This document shows positions 17,384 through 26,600 of a stretch of DNA of 64,000 bases, in pieces; the stretch's first letter is position 1; each line of letters starts with the position of its first letter. A program made the position numbers and the translations under genes. The DNA comes from Berkiella sp964594635 (lineage in GTDB: Bacteria > Pseudomonadota > Gammaproteobacteria > Berkiellales > Berkiellaceae), in NCBI GenBank assembly GCA_964594635.1, contig CAZQMV010000001.1:394983-458982 (forward strand), given 5' to 3'. Below the pieces are notes generated by a model. It saw only the letters and a list, made by a program, of their open reading frames with translations, was not told where the DNA came from and made no database searches.

Positions 17384-18244
17384 ATGAGCAGTAAACCCAC
17401 TACTTCAAAACACGCTTTTCCTAATTTAGGTTTTGGCTTAGGCCTTCGAACCGATCACTACGCAGAAATTATTGAAACCAAACCCAATGCTATCGATTGG
17501 TTTGAAATTCTAACTGAAAATTATTTAGTCCCTGGCGGCAAGCCACTTTATTACCTTGATCAGGTTAAAGAACAGTATCCATTAGTGATGCATGGCGTTT
17601 CAATGTCATTGGGAAGCACTCAACCTTTAGATTGGGACTATCTCAAACAGGTCAAAGCGCTTGCTAAACGTGTCAATGCCAAATGGCTATCGGATCATGT
17701 TTGCTGGACAGGTGTGCACAACACTAACATGCACGATCTACTGCCATTGCCTTATACCGAAGAATGTATTGCGCATTTGGTGTCTCGTATTAAACAGGTA
17801 CAAGATTTTCTTGAGCAGCCCATGCTGATCGAGAACGTTTCCAGTTATCTCACCTATTCTCATTCAGCAATGACCGAATGGGAGTTTTTAAGTGAAATAA
17901 CCGAACGAGCTGATTGCTATTTATTACTCGATGTTAACAATATTTATGTGAGTGCTTTTAACCATCAATTTGATCCGATGGATTATTTAAAGGGCATTCC
18001 ACTTCACCGACCGAAACAGATACATTTAGCTGGCCATTCTAACAATGGCGATCATATTATTGATACGCACGATGCGGCAGTGATCGATCCCGTCTGGAAG
18101 CTCTACGCCAGCGCTTTAGATCGCTTTGGTTTCATCCCCACCATGATTGAACGGGATGACCATATTCCGCCGCTTAGCGAGCTTATCAAAGAATTAGAAC
18201 AAGCCAAACATATCGCGCGCGACTTAACCCCTGTGAGTGCTTAA
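17384..18244 (+). CDS. bufB: MNIO-family RiPP-modifying enzyme BufB (DUF692)
   Basis: DUF692 enzymes are multinuclear non-heme iron oxygenases with a TIM-barrel fold. The 286-aa protein shows LGFGLGLRTDHY at the start, the metal-site segments VMHGVSMSLGS, WLSDHVCWTG, MLIENVSSYL, LLLDVNNIYVSAFNH, QIHLAGHSN, and IERDDHIPPLSEL. It would modify cysteines of the peptide encoded just upstream, working with the product of the next gene, 3 nt away. Confidence 0.92.
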   Translation: MSSKPTTSKHAFPNLGFGLGLRTDHYAEIIETKPNAIDWFEILTENYLVPGGKPLYYLDQVKEQYPLVMHGVSMSLGSTQPLDWDYLKQVKALAKRVNAKWLSDHVCWTGVHNTNMHDLLPLPYTEECIAHLVSRIKQVQDFLEQPMLIENVSSYLTYSHSAMTEWEFLSEITERADCYLLLDVNNIYVSAFNHQFDPMDYLKGIPLHRPKQIHLAGHSNNGDHIIDTHDAAVIDPVWKLYASALDRFGFIPTMIERDDHIPPLSELIKELEQAKHIARDLTPVSA

Positions 18245-18247
18245 CCC

Positions 18248-19018
18248 ATGAACCTCATCAATCTGCAAGATGTTTTCCAACAGTATTTAATGCAAGGTGA
18301 ACAAACCGCCATTAAACCCATGATTGCGGATGATAAAAGATTCAGCGCTGATCGACGATTAAAAGTTTATTACGATGGTTATCGCATTCGCTTATGTGAA
18401 ATTCTCAAGTTAGATTTTCCAAAAACTTATTACCTGATGGGTGATGAACATTTTGATGAAGCTTTCGACCTTTATCTTAAAAAGCACCCTTCGCAGCATT
18501 TTTCAGTACGCTACTTTGGGCAGCACTTTGTTAACTTTTTACGAAATGTTGCGCCCTATAAAGATTACCCTGCATTAGCCGAAATGGCAGAATTTGAATG
18601 GTCGGTTTCATTTACCATTGATGCTGTTGACGCACCCATTGTGAACGTGGCGGCTTTTCAAGCGATTTCGCCAGAAGATTGGCCCGATTTAACCTTTTCC
18701 TTACACCCTTCTGTGACCAGCTGTCAGTTCGCATTTAATACGCCGCAACTGTGGCAATTAATCGACAATGAAGAAGAAATCGGTCCACCTGAAAAACAAA
18801 GCTCTTCAGTGCGATGGATCTTCTGGCGTAAAGGCATTAAAAGTTATTTTAGATCATGTAATAACGCACAAGATAAAATGTTACAAGGCGTATTACAGCG
18901 GCAATCGTTTGGCGATTTATGTGAAAGTCTGTTACCGATGCTGCCAGAAAATGAGATACCCGGTTTTGTCGCGCAAACGCTTTATCAGTGGGTGCAAGAT
19001 GAAATGATTTCATCTTGA
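18248..19018 (+). CDS. bufC: BufC-like partner protein (DUF2063)
   Basis: DUF2063 proteins act with DUF692 oxygenases, binding the precursor peptide. The N-terminal domain reads LQDVFQQYLMQGEQ..., then ADRRLKVYYDGYRIRLCEILKLDFPKTYYLMGDEHFDEAF, the core family pattern, and HPSQHFSVRYFGQHFVNFL. The 256-aa length is normal. It closes the three-gene bufferin operon. Confidence 0.9.
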   Translation: MNLINLQDVFQQYLMQGEQTAIKPMIADDKRFSADRRLKVYYDGYRIRLCEILKLDFPKTYYLMGDEHFDEAFDLYLKKHPSQHFSVRYFGQHFVNFLRNVAPYKDYPALAEMAEFEWSVSFTIDAVDAPIVNVAAFQAISPEDWPDLTFSLHPSVTSCQFAFNTPQLWQLIDNEEEIGPPEKQSSSVRWIFWRKGIKSYFRSCNNAQDKMLQGVLQRQSFGDLCESLLPMLPENEIPGFVAQTLYQWVQDEMISS

Positions 19019-19032
19019 TCACAAAAATCCAA

Positions 19033-19060
19033 GCTAGACAGTGCAATCGCCCTGCCTAGC
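19033..19060 (-). terminator. Hairpin terminator between convergent genes
   Basis: GCTAGACAG (19033-19041) pairs with CTGCCTAGC (19052-19060), a 9-bp stem with one mismatch. Read on the minus strand it is followed within 5 nt by ATTTTT, so it fits a terminator in that direction better than for the bufferin operon. Confidence 0.45.
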
Positions 19061-19292
19061 ATAATCTAACAGCCTCTTCAGAAAGGTCAGGCTTTCTTTG
19101 CGAAGCAAGCACTGCGGCTTTTGTGGTGGAAGAATAATTACCCGCTTTTAAAATGCTTTCTCTCAAATTATCCGGCAGGCTTTGGAGCTGATTGCTATTA
19201 AGGTTAAGCCATTGAAGCACCGCCAGCTGCCCGATTTCCTGAGGTAGCCTTCGGAATCGTATTATTTCGTTAATAACATTAATATCGAGCAC
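19056..19292 (-). pseudogene. Leucine-rich-repeat protein remnant
   Basis: The 78-codon frame contains the LRR pattern LPQEIGQLAVLQWLNLNSNQ followed by LQSLPDNLRESIL, i.e. about one and a half bacterial-type repeats. The only start is GTG at 19292 without a ribosome binding site. The frame continues upstream, still protein-like (PLDYFDYYKKVLDINV), to a stop near 19329. A full LRR protein needs several repeats, so this looks like the tail of a decayed gene. LRR proteins are common host-directed effectors in Legionellales, but that role is inference. Confidence 0.55.
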
Positions 19293-19375
19293 TTTTTTAT
19301 AATAGTCAAAATAATCAAGTGGTACTATTTCTGATCGATCTCAGTGATCATGTGCCAGCATTTTACCAGAACTGG

Positions 19376-19999
19376 CTAATCTCTTCTGCCACCTTTTAGC
19401 CAACGGATTTTTTGATTAATCACCAGTGTATTTTTATCAGCGCTGGTTGCTATTGATTGGCTTGTTTGTGTTGGCTTTTCGGTTTTTTGTTCTTTCGTCA
19501 CTTGTGCTGATGGCTGCATTATTGACGCTTCGGCTTTAGAAGGTGTTTCATTTGCACCTTCAGCTAATGAAACTGTGATCTTTCCTTTTGTTCCTTTTTG
19601 ATCACTGCTGCCATTGATCGCATAGTAAGCATACTCCCCTGCTTTGATCGGCGAAAAAAGCCACTGGACTTTCGCATTGGCTGGCACATCAATATTGTCT
19701 TGCGACACACTGGCAGCCCCTTGCATATAGTGGGTCAGCACGCCTTGGGCAAATTCACCAAAATAAAAGCTTGTACCATGAGGGTTGTCATTATTGATAA
19801 CAATAAGGTAATCCTCCCCCGTGGTTAATTGCAAAGGTGGCGTGTCATTAACGCTTAAATCAATCAGTGTAGGACTCACTGCTTGCACGCAAGTGCAAAC
19901 AGCAAGAATCATGCAGGTGGCAATAACTAACTTAGCTGCTTGACAGAACTTTATGCAGCAATGTAGCAGCAAAGGTGGCGTAAACTGGCACTTTAACAT
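19376..19999 (-). CDS. Secreted cupredoxin-like protein
   Basis: The 207-aa reading starts at ATG 19999 and overlaps brnQ by 68 nt; the frame is open to 20047, and ATG 19912 would avoid the overlap. A hydrophobic export segment (KLVIATCMILAVCTCVQA) is followed by a beta-rich domain of about 90 aa (PLQLTTGEDYLIVINNDNPHGTSFYFGEF... AGEYAYYAI) with a cupredoxin pattern, then a low-complexity Thr/Ser/Lys tail. The His of NPHGT, Met of HYM and Tyr-rich end could be remnants of a metal site, but the classic Cys ligand is not evident. Its closeness to the bufferin operon suggests a possible metal link. Confidence 0.6.
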   Translation of the reverse strand: MLKCQFTPPLLLHCCIKFCQAAKLVIATCMILAVCTCVQAVSPTLIDLSVNDTPPLQLTTGEDYLIVINNDNPHGTSFYFGEFAQGVLTHYMQGAASVSQDNIDVPANAKVQWLFSPIKAGEYAYYAINGSSDQKGTKGKITVSLAEGANETPSKAEASIMQPSAQVTKEQKTEKPTQTSQSIATSADKNTLVINQKIRWLKGGRRD

Positions 20000-21122
20000 A
20001 AGGGAATCCATACAATTTATACAAAATATTACAGATGGTAAGCACAATGATTGCAGGATAGCAAACCGCCATGATGGGATGCAAAAAGGCCATGATGGCT
20101 GAAAAGCCCAAATTAGAAAATATCACGGTAATTAAGACGGTGATTAACATCATCCAGCCATAGCTATAAGATATTTTTTTACCGAGCGTGGTATTCATGA
20201 CTTCAACGTGGATAACATCCACAACGGCCACAGCCAAACTCATCACGGTGGTTAAACAAGCGAGAATAATCGCAATGTTTGCAACCATGGCTAATTTGGG
20301 ACCTAAAAGGTAAATCGCCAGCGTCGCTAATACTTGCTCAGGCGCAGTATTCACCAGTGCCTTAGCATGCATTGCGGCACTAAAGCTTAATCCAACGTAA
20401 ACTAACCCTAAAAGCCCTCCCCCTAGAATACTTGCCCAGATGTAGATTGGGATCAGTTTCGTTTTAATATCTTGTTCAGTTCTGATTTTTAATTTTTCTT
20501 GTAACAACAGCCAAATACTGACCGAAAAGATGATTGAGGCGAGTAAATCCATCGTGTCATAACCAACGGCCAAACCTTCTTTGATGGCCATAAAAGGTGA
20601 TAAAGGCGCCACCAATAAGGTGTCACTTTTCAGGATCCCAACGACCATAATGACAATCAAACTTAGAATGAGTACTGGACTCAAAAAGTACCCTAATACG
20701 GGCAGAATTAAATTTCTTCTCGCAATAAATACCAGCGTCACAAGTCCCGCAATTATACTAAACAGGAGCAGACTTAAATCAGGAAGATAAGGCGTGATTG
20801 CGCCATAGGCAACAATAAAGCAACGTGGCATCACGCCGATTGGGCCTAATAATGCCAGAATGAGCATAACCGCGATGTACCCTGGCACCTTCCCAATCCG
20901 ATAAAAGAATTGCTTACAATCGCCCGCAAACAGCACAGAGCCCAATAATCCAAGTAAAGGTGCGCCAACAGCGGTAACCGTTAGCCCAAGTAATGCCCAA
21001 GCGATCTGGTTGCCTGCAGAGGCACCTAACAGCAATGGAAAAACAACATTGCCAGAGCCAAAAAACATCGAAAAAATTGCAATTCCAGTCGACCAAACGA
21101 TCGCGAGTGAGGATAATCTCAT
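19932..21122 (-). CDS. brnQ: Branched-chain amino acid transporter BrnQ (LIVCS)
   Basis: BrnQ imports Leu, Ile and Val with sodium or protons. The 396-aa protein has the signature start MFFGSGNVVFPLLLGASAGN (residues 19-38) and about 12 hydrophobic segments. The C-terminal end is somewhat short relative to 430-440 aa homologues. Uptake of branched-chain amino acids fits an intracellular lifestyle. The downstream cupredoxin-like gene overlaps its 3' end. Confidence 0.92.
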   Translation of the reverse strand: MRLSSLAIVWSTGIAIFSMFFGSGNVVFPLLLGASAGNQIAWALLGLTVTAVGAPLLGLLGSVLFAGDCKQFFYRIGKVPGYIAVMLILALLGPIGVMPRCFIVAYGAITPYLPDLSLLLFSIIAGLVTLVFIARRNLILPVLGYFLSPVLILSLIVIMVVGILKSDTLLVAPLSPFMAIKEGLAVGYDTMDLLASIIFSVSIWLLLQEKLKIRTEQDIKTKLIPIYIWASILGGGLLGLVYVGLSFSAAMHAKALVNTAPEQVLATLAIYLLGPKLAMVANIAIILACLTTVMSLAVAVVDVIHVEVMNTTLGKKISYSYGWMMLITVLITVIFSNLGFSAIMAFLHPIMAVCYPAIIVLTICNILYKLYGFPYVKVPVYATFAATLLHKVLSSS

Positions 21123-21234
21123 CGTGCCACCTTGAGCTTAAGGGATTTATAAAAAGTAAAGTGACAGACACACTATCATGATCTTATAACAGTGACAATT
21201 AGCAGAGCGTATTCAATTATGTTGGTTTTTAAAC

Positions 21235-22041
21235 TTATATTGGTTTTGCGCTGCGCTGAATGCCACCTAGCGACAGAAAATTACCTTCAAAGTCCTCCTG
21301 ACCCTGATGAATTAAATTGATACTGAGATCTGCGTAAACTTTGCCGCCAAGGTTTGTGAAGCGCTTACAGAAACTGTAATCTTCTGAAAGATACTCCCCC
21401 TGTTTGTCAACACCAAGCTCAAATAAGCAATACATATGCTTTCTCGCTTCCTCTGGCATCTCCTTAGAAACATTTTGAACTTTTAACTCAGGATATGCTT
21501 CTGTCATTTGCGTTATCGCAAAGCGCGAAATCAGCATAAAGGCTGTGCCAAGATGCTCAACCTCAATGAGCCCTCCTTTCATCTCTCGAGAAGGACCAAA
21601 ATTGATAGCATACTCCACTAAGTTTGCTTTAATTTTTGTTCTAAACTCTTCAGGCGTTAATTTGTCGTTTAAAACAATTTCACGTACCGCTTCACTACGA
21701 AGCTTATCCCAGTGATAGCGCTTTTTGGGGAATGGCGCACCAATAATCGGTTTGTCAGCAGCGAGTAACTTTGCAATATCAGTGGGTTCCCACTTCATGT
21801 CAGAATCAATAAATAAAATATGGGTTATTTCAGGATCAGACATAGCATACGCTAAAAAATGATTCCGGGCTCTTGGCACTAAACTTTCATATAGAATGAA
21901 CTTATGAGCAAATTTAATGTTTTTAGCAGCTTGGAAGTAAGCAAAGGTTTTTAATAAGGAAATTGTATAACCCGCATGACAAAGCCCGTTATAACAGGGT
22001 GTTGCAATTAATATTTTATAGCTATTTTTATCCTCTGCCAT
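21235..22041 (-). CDS. Glycosyltransferase-like protein, GT-A fold
   Basis: The 268-aa protein starts with ILIATPCYNGL, a family 2-type N-terminal strand, then VPRARNHFLA and the DxD-type metal motif ILFIDSDMKW (Asp79-Ser-Asp81). Further motifs are KPIIGAPFPKKRYHWDKLR and a late LSEDYSFCKRF, in which Glu-Asp could be the catalytic base. Homologous-looking proteins occur in phages and giant viruses as well as bacteria. No neighbouring polysaccharide genes suggest a substrate. Confidence 0.75.
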   Translation of the reverse strand: MAEDKNSYKILIATPCYNGLCHAGYTISLLKTFAYFQAAKNIKFAHKFILYESLVPRARNHFLAYAMSDPEITHILFIDSDMKWEPTDIAKLLAADKPIIGAPFPKKRYHWDKLRSEAVREIVLNDKLTPEEFRTKIKANLVEYAINFGPSREMKGGLIEVEHLGTAFMLISRFAITQMTEAYPELKVQNVSKEMPEEARKHMYCLFELGVDKQGEYLSEDYSFCKRFTNLGGKVYADLSINLIHQGQEDFEGNFLSLGGIQRSAKPI

Positions 22042-22080
22042 GATATACAGCCACTCTCAATCAACGATAGATAAAATAAA

Positions 22081-22157
22081 GTATATACCGCTCGCCTTTG
22101 AAGATGCGAGATTTTTTGGTCCTTAGCGAGCGGTATAATCTAGTTTAAATGCTACGC
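22081..22157. repeat. 77-bp hairpin repeat, copy 1
   Basis: This copy appears identical to 22270-22346. Within it TATACCGCTCGC and GCGAGCGGTATA form a perfect 12-bp stem around a T-rich loop (GATTTTTTGGTCC). The spacing between copies is 189 bp. It sits between the glycosyltransferase and the DUF2235 gene. Confidence 0.85.
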
Positions 22158-22180
22158 GTGAATACAATTCACGCTTGCAA

Positions 22181-22210
22181 TCAGGGGGAAAATCGCGATT
22201 CTCCCCCTGA
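22181..22210. repeat. 30-bp near-perfect palindrome
   Basis: TCAGGGGGAAAATCG and CGATTCTCCCCCTGA form a 15-bp inverted repeat with a single mismatched pair. It lies between the two copies of the 77-bp repeat and next to a small CGTGAA..TTCACG stem (22157-22173). Confidence 0.8.
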
Positions 22211-22269
22211 TAACCCCCATCGCGTGAGGCCACACTTCAACAGACGCTTCGCTTCTTGAAGTGTATTGG

Positions 22270-22346
22270 GTATATACCGCTCGCCTTTGAAGATGCGAGA
22301 TTTTTTGGTCCTTAGCGAGCGGTATAATCTAGTTTAAATGCTACGC
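22270..22346. repeat. 77-bp hairpin repeat, copy 2
   Basis: Second copy of the 22081-22157 unit. Both sides carry a further direct repeat (CGCTTCTTGAAGTGTATTGG at about 22249 and 22344), suggesting a local duplication or insertion of a roughly 95-bp module. Confidence 0.85.
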
Positions 22347-22377
22347 TTCTTGAAGTGTATTGGGTGTATGCTATCTA

Positions 22378-23571
22378 TTACCTAACTTTACACTTTTTTG
22401 GGAGTGGTGCTTGAAAAGGTACAGTCTTTTCAAGGCGATCCAAAGTCTCATATGATCTTCTTAGTTTTGATGATTTATTCATCCCATACTGGTGCAAAAT
22501 CGGCGTAACGGGCTTTTCCTCAAAACGTGCAAATGCGCTTGAGCCATCTTCTCTTAACAGCTTTGTTTGATTGAAAGGAAGTAAAGACAGTGGTTGATAA
22601 TAAGGTTTTTGCGTTTTGCTCATGCGCTCAATCACACTCTCGTGAAGAATAGGCAACTCTTCTGATACAGCGCCGTCTTTTTGCACATAAACCGCTCTTG
22701 TTTGACGATCAACAGAAGGCAATTGATGCGTTAAATCATGTATTTCGCTTAAAGCAAGCGTATTCTTTTTATTTTCTTGTTCTAATGTCTCAAGGAAATC
22801 TGGCTTAAAGGTTAAACCATTTTCTCTGGCCCGTTTTACCATATAACATAATGAATGATGCGCGGATATAGGAGAATTAGCCGTAGCAGGCAGCATATGA
22901 CCACCACCGACATCCAGATGATCACCCGCAAACCAAACTTCCTCATTCTTTTGACTCTGCTGATCAACCAATACGGGTTCTAGATCACTATCAAATTCGT
23001 CCAAGGCTACTGCTTGGTAACTGCGTGTTTCAGTAGGGATTGAGGTATTATACTCATTGGCAGGCTGAAAATTTAATAACGCATATCGTCCAATCACCTG
23101 CACACGCGAAGGTTCAGTTAATCGAATGCTATCAAATAAATACTCTGCATCCAGTTTGATTTTAATTCCCATCGCTTTAATGTCATCTGGCATCTCATTC
23201 ATCAGGCGCTTGTAAATATATTCTGCACCCAAATGCCGGACAAGCGTTGCACCATCACTAAAACCAAATAGTGAGATATTCACTGTGCCATTTTTGGTCA
23301 CATGACCCATATAGTAAGCATGGCGGATTTTGCGCAATAAATCTGTGTAAATATCGTCCAAAAAGCGAGAATAGCCGTGTCCGGTAAAATGCATGACTAG
23401 CCGAAACAGGGTAAGGCTAGATGCAGTTGCGTCAGCGACATTGTAATACATAAAGGTTTGAGTTTTATCTGATTGCAGGCCAGATTTAATGCGCCATAAA
23501 TTTGTTAATTGTTCAAAGTAATCTATGGTCTCTGAACCATTCAACATGACTGCTATTCGATAATCTGCCAT
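22378..23571 (-). CDS. DUF2235 / Tle1-like alpha/beta hydrolase
   Basis: DUF2235 proteins include the Tle1 phospholipases used as antibacterial type VI effectors. The nucleophile elbow is FGFSDGA with Ser105, where the family usually has GFSRGA. The second family hallmark, VWFAGDHLDVGGGH (residues 212-225), carries the Asp of the triad and reads as the known V-W-F-x-G-x-H-x-D-V-G-G-G motif. AVALDEFDSDLEP also fits. There is no signal peptide. The C-terminal 150 aa has no recognised domain and ends basic (KKCKVR). No T6SS genes or immunity gene are next to it, so it may be a Dot/Icm effector or a housekeeping esterase. Confidence 0.82.
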   Translation of the reverse strand: MADYRIAVMLNGSETIDYFEQLTNLWRIKSGLQSDKTQTFMYYNVADATASSLTLFRLVMHFTGHGYSRFLDDIYTDLLRKIRHAYYMGHVTKNGTVNISLFGFSDGATLVRHLGAEYIYKRLMNEMPDDIKAMGIKIKLDAEYLFDSIRLTEPSRVQVIGRYALLNFQPANEYNTSIPTETRSYQAVALDEFDSDLEPVLVDQQSQKNEEVWFAGDHLDVGGGHMLPATANSPISAHHSLCYMVKRARENGLTFKPDFLETLEQENKKNTLALSEIHDLTHQLPSVDRQTRAVYVQKDGAVSEELPILHESVIERMSKTQKPYYQPLSLLPFNQTKLLREDGSSAFARFEEKPVTPILHQYGMNKSSKLRRSYETLDRLEKTVPFQAPLPKKCKVR

Positions 23572-23606
23572 TTCACAGCCCTACAACTTATATTTGAATG
23601 TGGGTA

Positions 23607-26600
23607 CTAATACGTGATAATCGCAGCTTGCGACTCTAATATCGTATTAATATGCGCAATAATTTCCTGAGACGGTTTCACATTCCATTGTTGGCCCAAT
23701 TTTAACTTAACTATAGCATCTTGATTCCGATACTCAATGTAAATTGGACAATTGCCACGCTCATATAGGGCAAAACAATCCTTAAGCATTTTTACACAAC
23801 TTTCAGTCACCTGGTTTGCAAACTGAATAATAATTGCTTTTGCAAACATTTCTCGCGCAGTTGCCAATCCATAAAGCGTTTGTGCTCGGATCTTACGCGA
23901 TCCACTACCTGGATCAAGGGTAATCAACCCCTCAACAATCAATAACTGGTCTTTGACAATCAAATCTCGACAACTTTGATAGACTTGCGGAAAAATAGCA
24001 ACTTCAACCCGTTCTTCACCATCGTCAAAACCAATGATGGCCATTCTTTCACCATTTTTGGTTTGCATTGTTTTGATAGATAACACAATACCAGCAATCA
24101 GAGATTTTTGTTCTTTCTTATTCAGAGTTACCTTACCCAGTTTCACAACCCCAATTTTTTCTAGCTCTTCTTTCACTAACAATAATGGGTGTCCTGAAAA
24201 ATACATCCCTAATGAATCACTTTCGCCTTGCAGTTTTTCTTCAGGTGTCCAGGGTTTGATCTGCGGTAGGGCATCGTTTCGTTCTTGTACAAATTGAAAT
24301 AAATCATTTTGACCCAGTAGACTATTCTTGCTTTGCTGATCAGCACTCGCCATTGCACTATCAACCAAAGCCTTCATTAAGGCGCGCTCTTGTTCGAAGC
24401 AATCAAAAGCACCTGATTTAATTAGCGCTTCTACCACGCGCTTATTCACCTTTTTATTATCAACCCTTTCACAAAATTCGAAGATATTTTTAAAAGGACC
24501 TAACGCTCTGATTTCAATGATGTGAAATATAGCGGCTTCACCTACGCCTTTAATAGCCCCCAATCCATAAACAATTTCATCTTGAGTATTCACCGTAAAA
24601 ACATAAGCACTTGTATTCACATTAGGAGGTAATACTTTGATATGGCAGTGTTTACATTCTTCGATTAAAGTCACAATTTTATCGGTATGACTCATATCAG
24701 CTGATAAAACTGCTGCCATGAATGCGCTGGGATAATGCGCTTTAAGCCAAGCGGTTTGATAAGAAACTAAAGCATAAGCTGCAGAATGTGATTTATTAAA
24801 ACCATAGCCTGCGAATTTTTCCATTAAATCGAAAATCGTTGTCGCAATCTTTTCGTCAACACCATTTTGTACTGAACCCTCTGTAAAAATGGTTCGTTGC
24901 TTCGCCATTTCTTCTGGCTTTTTCTTACCCATAGCACGTCTGAGTAAATCGGCACCACCCAAAGTATACCCTGCTAAGGTTTGCGCAATTTGCATCACTT
25001 GCTCTTGGTATAAAATGACACCGTAAGTCGGTTTTAAGATCGGCTCAATGGCAGGATGCAAATACTCTACTTTAGAACGCTTATGTTTACGGTTAATAAA
25101 GTCATCGACCATACCAGACTGCAATGGACCTGGCCTAAATAAAGCAACCAATGCAATAATTTCTTCAAATTGATCAGGTTGAAGTCGCTTAATCAGCTCT
25201 TTCATCCCTCTTGATTCAAGCTGAAATACGGCGGTAGTTGCACATCGCTTTAATAATTCAAATGTTTTTTGATCATCTAATTTTATTGACTGAATATCGA
25301 TGGATGGCTCTGCCTTCGCCTCTAGAATCGCATTCACATTTTTGACAGCCCAATCAATAATCGTCAGCGTACGCAGCCCTAAAAAGTCGAATTTAATCAA
25401 CCCAATGGTTTCAACGTCATCTTTATCAAACTGGATCACAACTTGATTGGTGTTTCTATCGCTATAAAGCGGCGCAAAATCTGTTAAAGCAGATGGCGCA
25501 ATCACCACACCACCAGCATGTTTGCCTACATTGCGAGTGATCCCTTCTAACCTTCTTGCCAAATCAATCAGCGTTTTAACCTCTTCTTCTTCATCGTAAC
25601 GCTTTTGTAGGCTTTGCTCTTGTTCTAAAGCTTTATCTAATGTCATCCCAATTTCAAATGGGATAAGCTTGGCAATTTTGTCAACAAATCCATAAGGGTG
25701 ACCTAGCACTCTACCCACATCTCGGATCACCGCTTTTGCTGCCATTGTACCGAAGGTGGCAATTTGCGATACATTGCTCCGCCCATAACGATTAGTGACA
25801 TATTCGATAACCCGATCACGGTTATCCATACAAAAATCGATATCAAAGTCAGGCAAAGAAACCCGTTCTGGATTTAAGAAACGCTCAAATAACAGTTCAT
25901 ATTCAATGGGATCTAAATCTGTAATCGATAATGCATAGGCAACAATCGAGCCAGCACCCGAACCACGTCCTGGGCCCACGGGAATGTGATTCGTTTTTGC
26001 CCACTGAATAAAGTCTGCCACAATTAAAAAGTAACCAGGAAACCCCATAGAATTGATCACCTTCAACTCAAGGTGTAAGCGATCAACATAGGATTGCGTA
26101 AATTCAGCCTGTTTTTCAGGGGCAAGTTTCTTTTGTTCAATAATATGCGCTAAACGCTGATATAAACCATCAAGAGAAGCTTTTTCTAAATAGGACTCTT
26201 CTGTCATTTCCGATGGCACGGGAAATGAGGGTAATACTGTTTTATCTAACGTTAAAGCTAATGAGCAACGCCTTGCAATATGAACCGTGTTTTCAATTGC
26301 TTGAGGAAGATCTCTAAACAACTTTGCCATTTCATCTGGCGATTTAAAGTATTGTGAACGCGAATAACGCTTCGATGCAGCTGATTGTTCAAGTGTGGTC
26401 CCTTCTTGAATGCAAACTCGCGCCTTATGTGCTTCAAAATCATCCGCTTGTAGCATTATCACATCATTGGTTGCGACAATGGGACATCCCTTTTTGTGCG
26501 CTAGCGCTAAAACAGCTTTTTCATAATTTAGTTCATCTTCACGTTGGGTTCGTTGAATTTCAAGATAAAATCGATTAGGAAAAATAGATAACCATTCTGT

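Noticed and set aside
19021..19060. Terminator for the bufferin operon
   Set aside because: On the plus strand the stem is not followed by a U-run; it fits the minus strand better.
20000..20047. Longest start of the cupredoxin-like gene at 20047
   Set aside because: The extra residues are Cys-rich and unlike a signal peptide, and the overlap with brnQ would be larger.
22081..22346. Possible CRISPR array
   Set aside because: Only two copies, 77 bp long, with internal hairpins and no cas genes.
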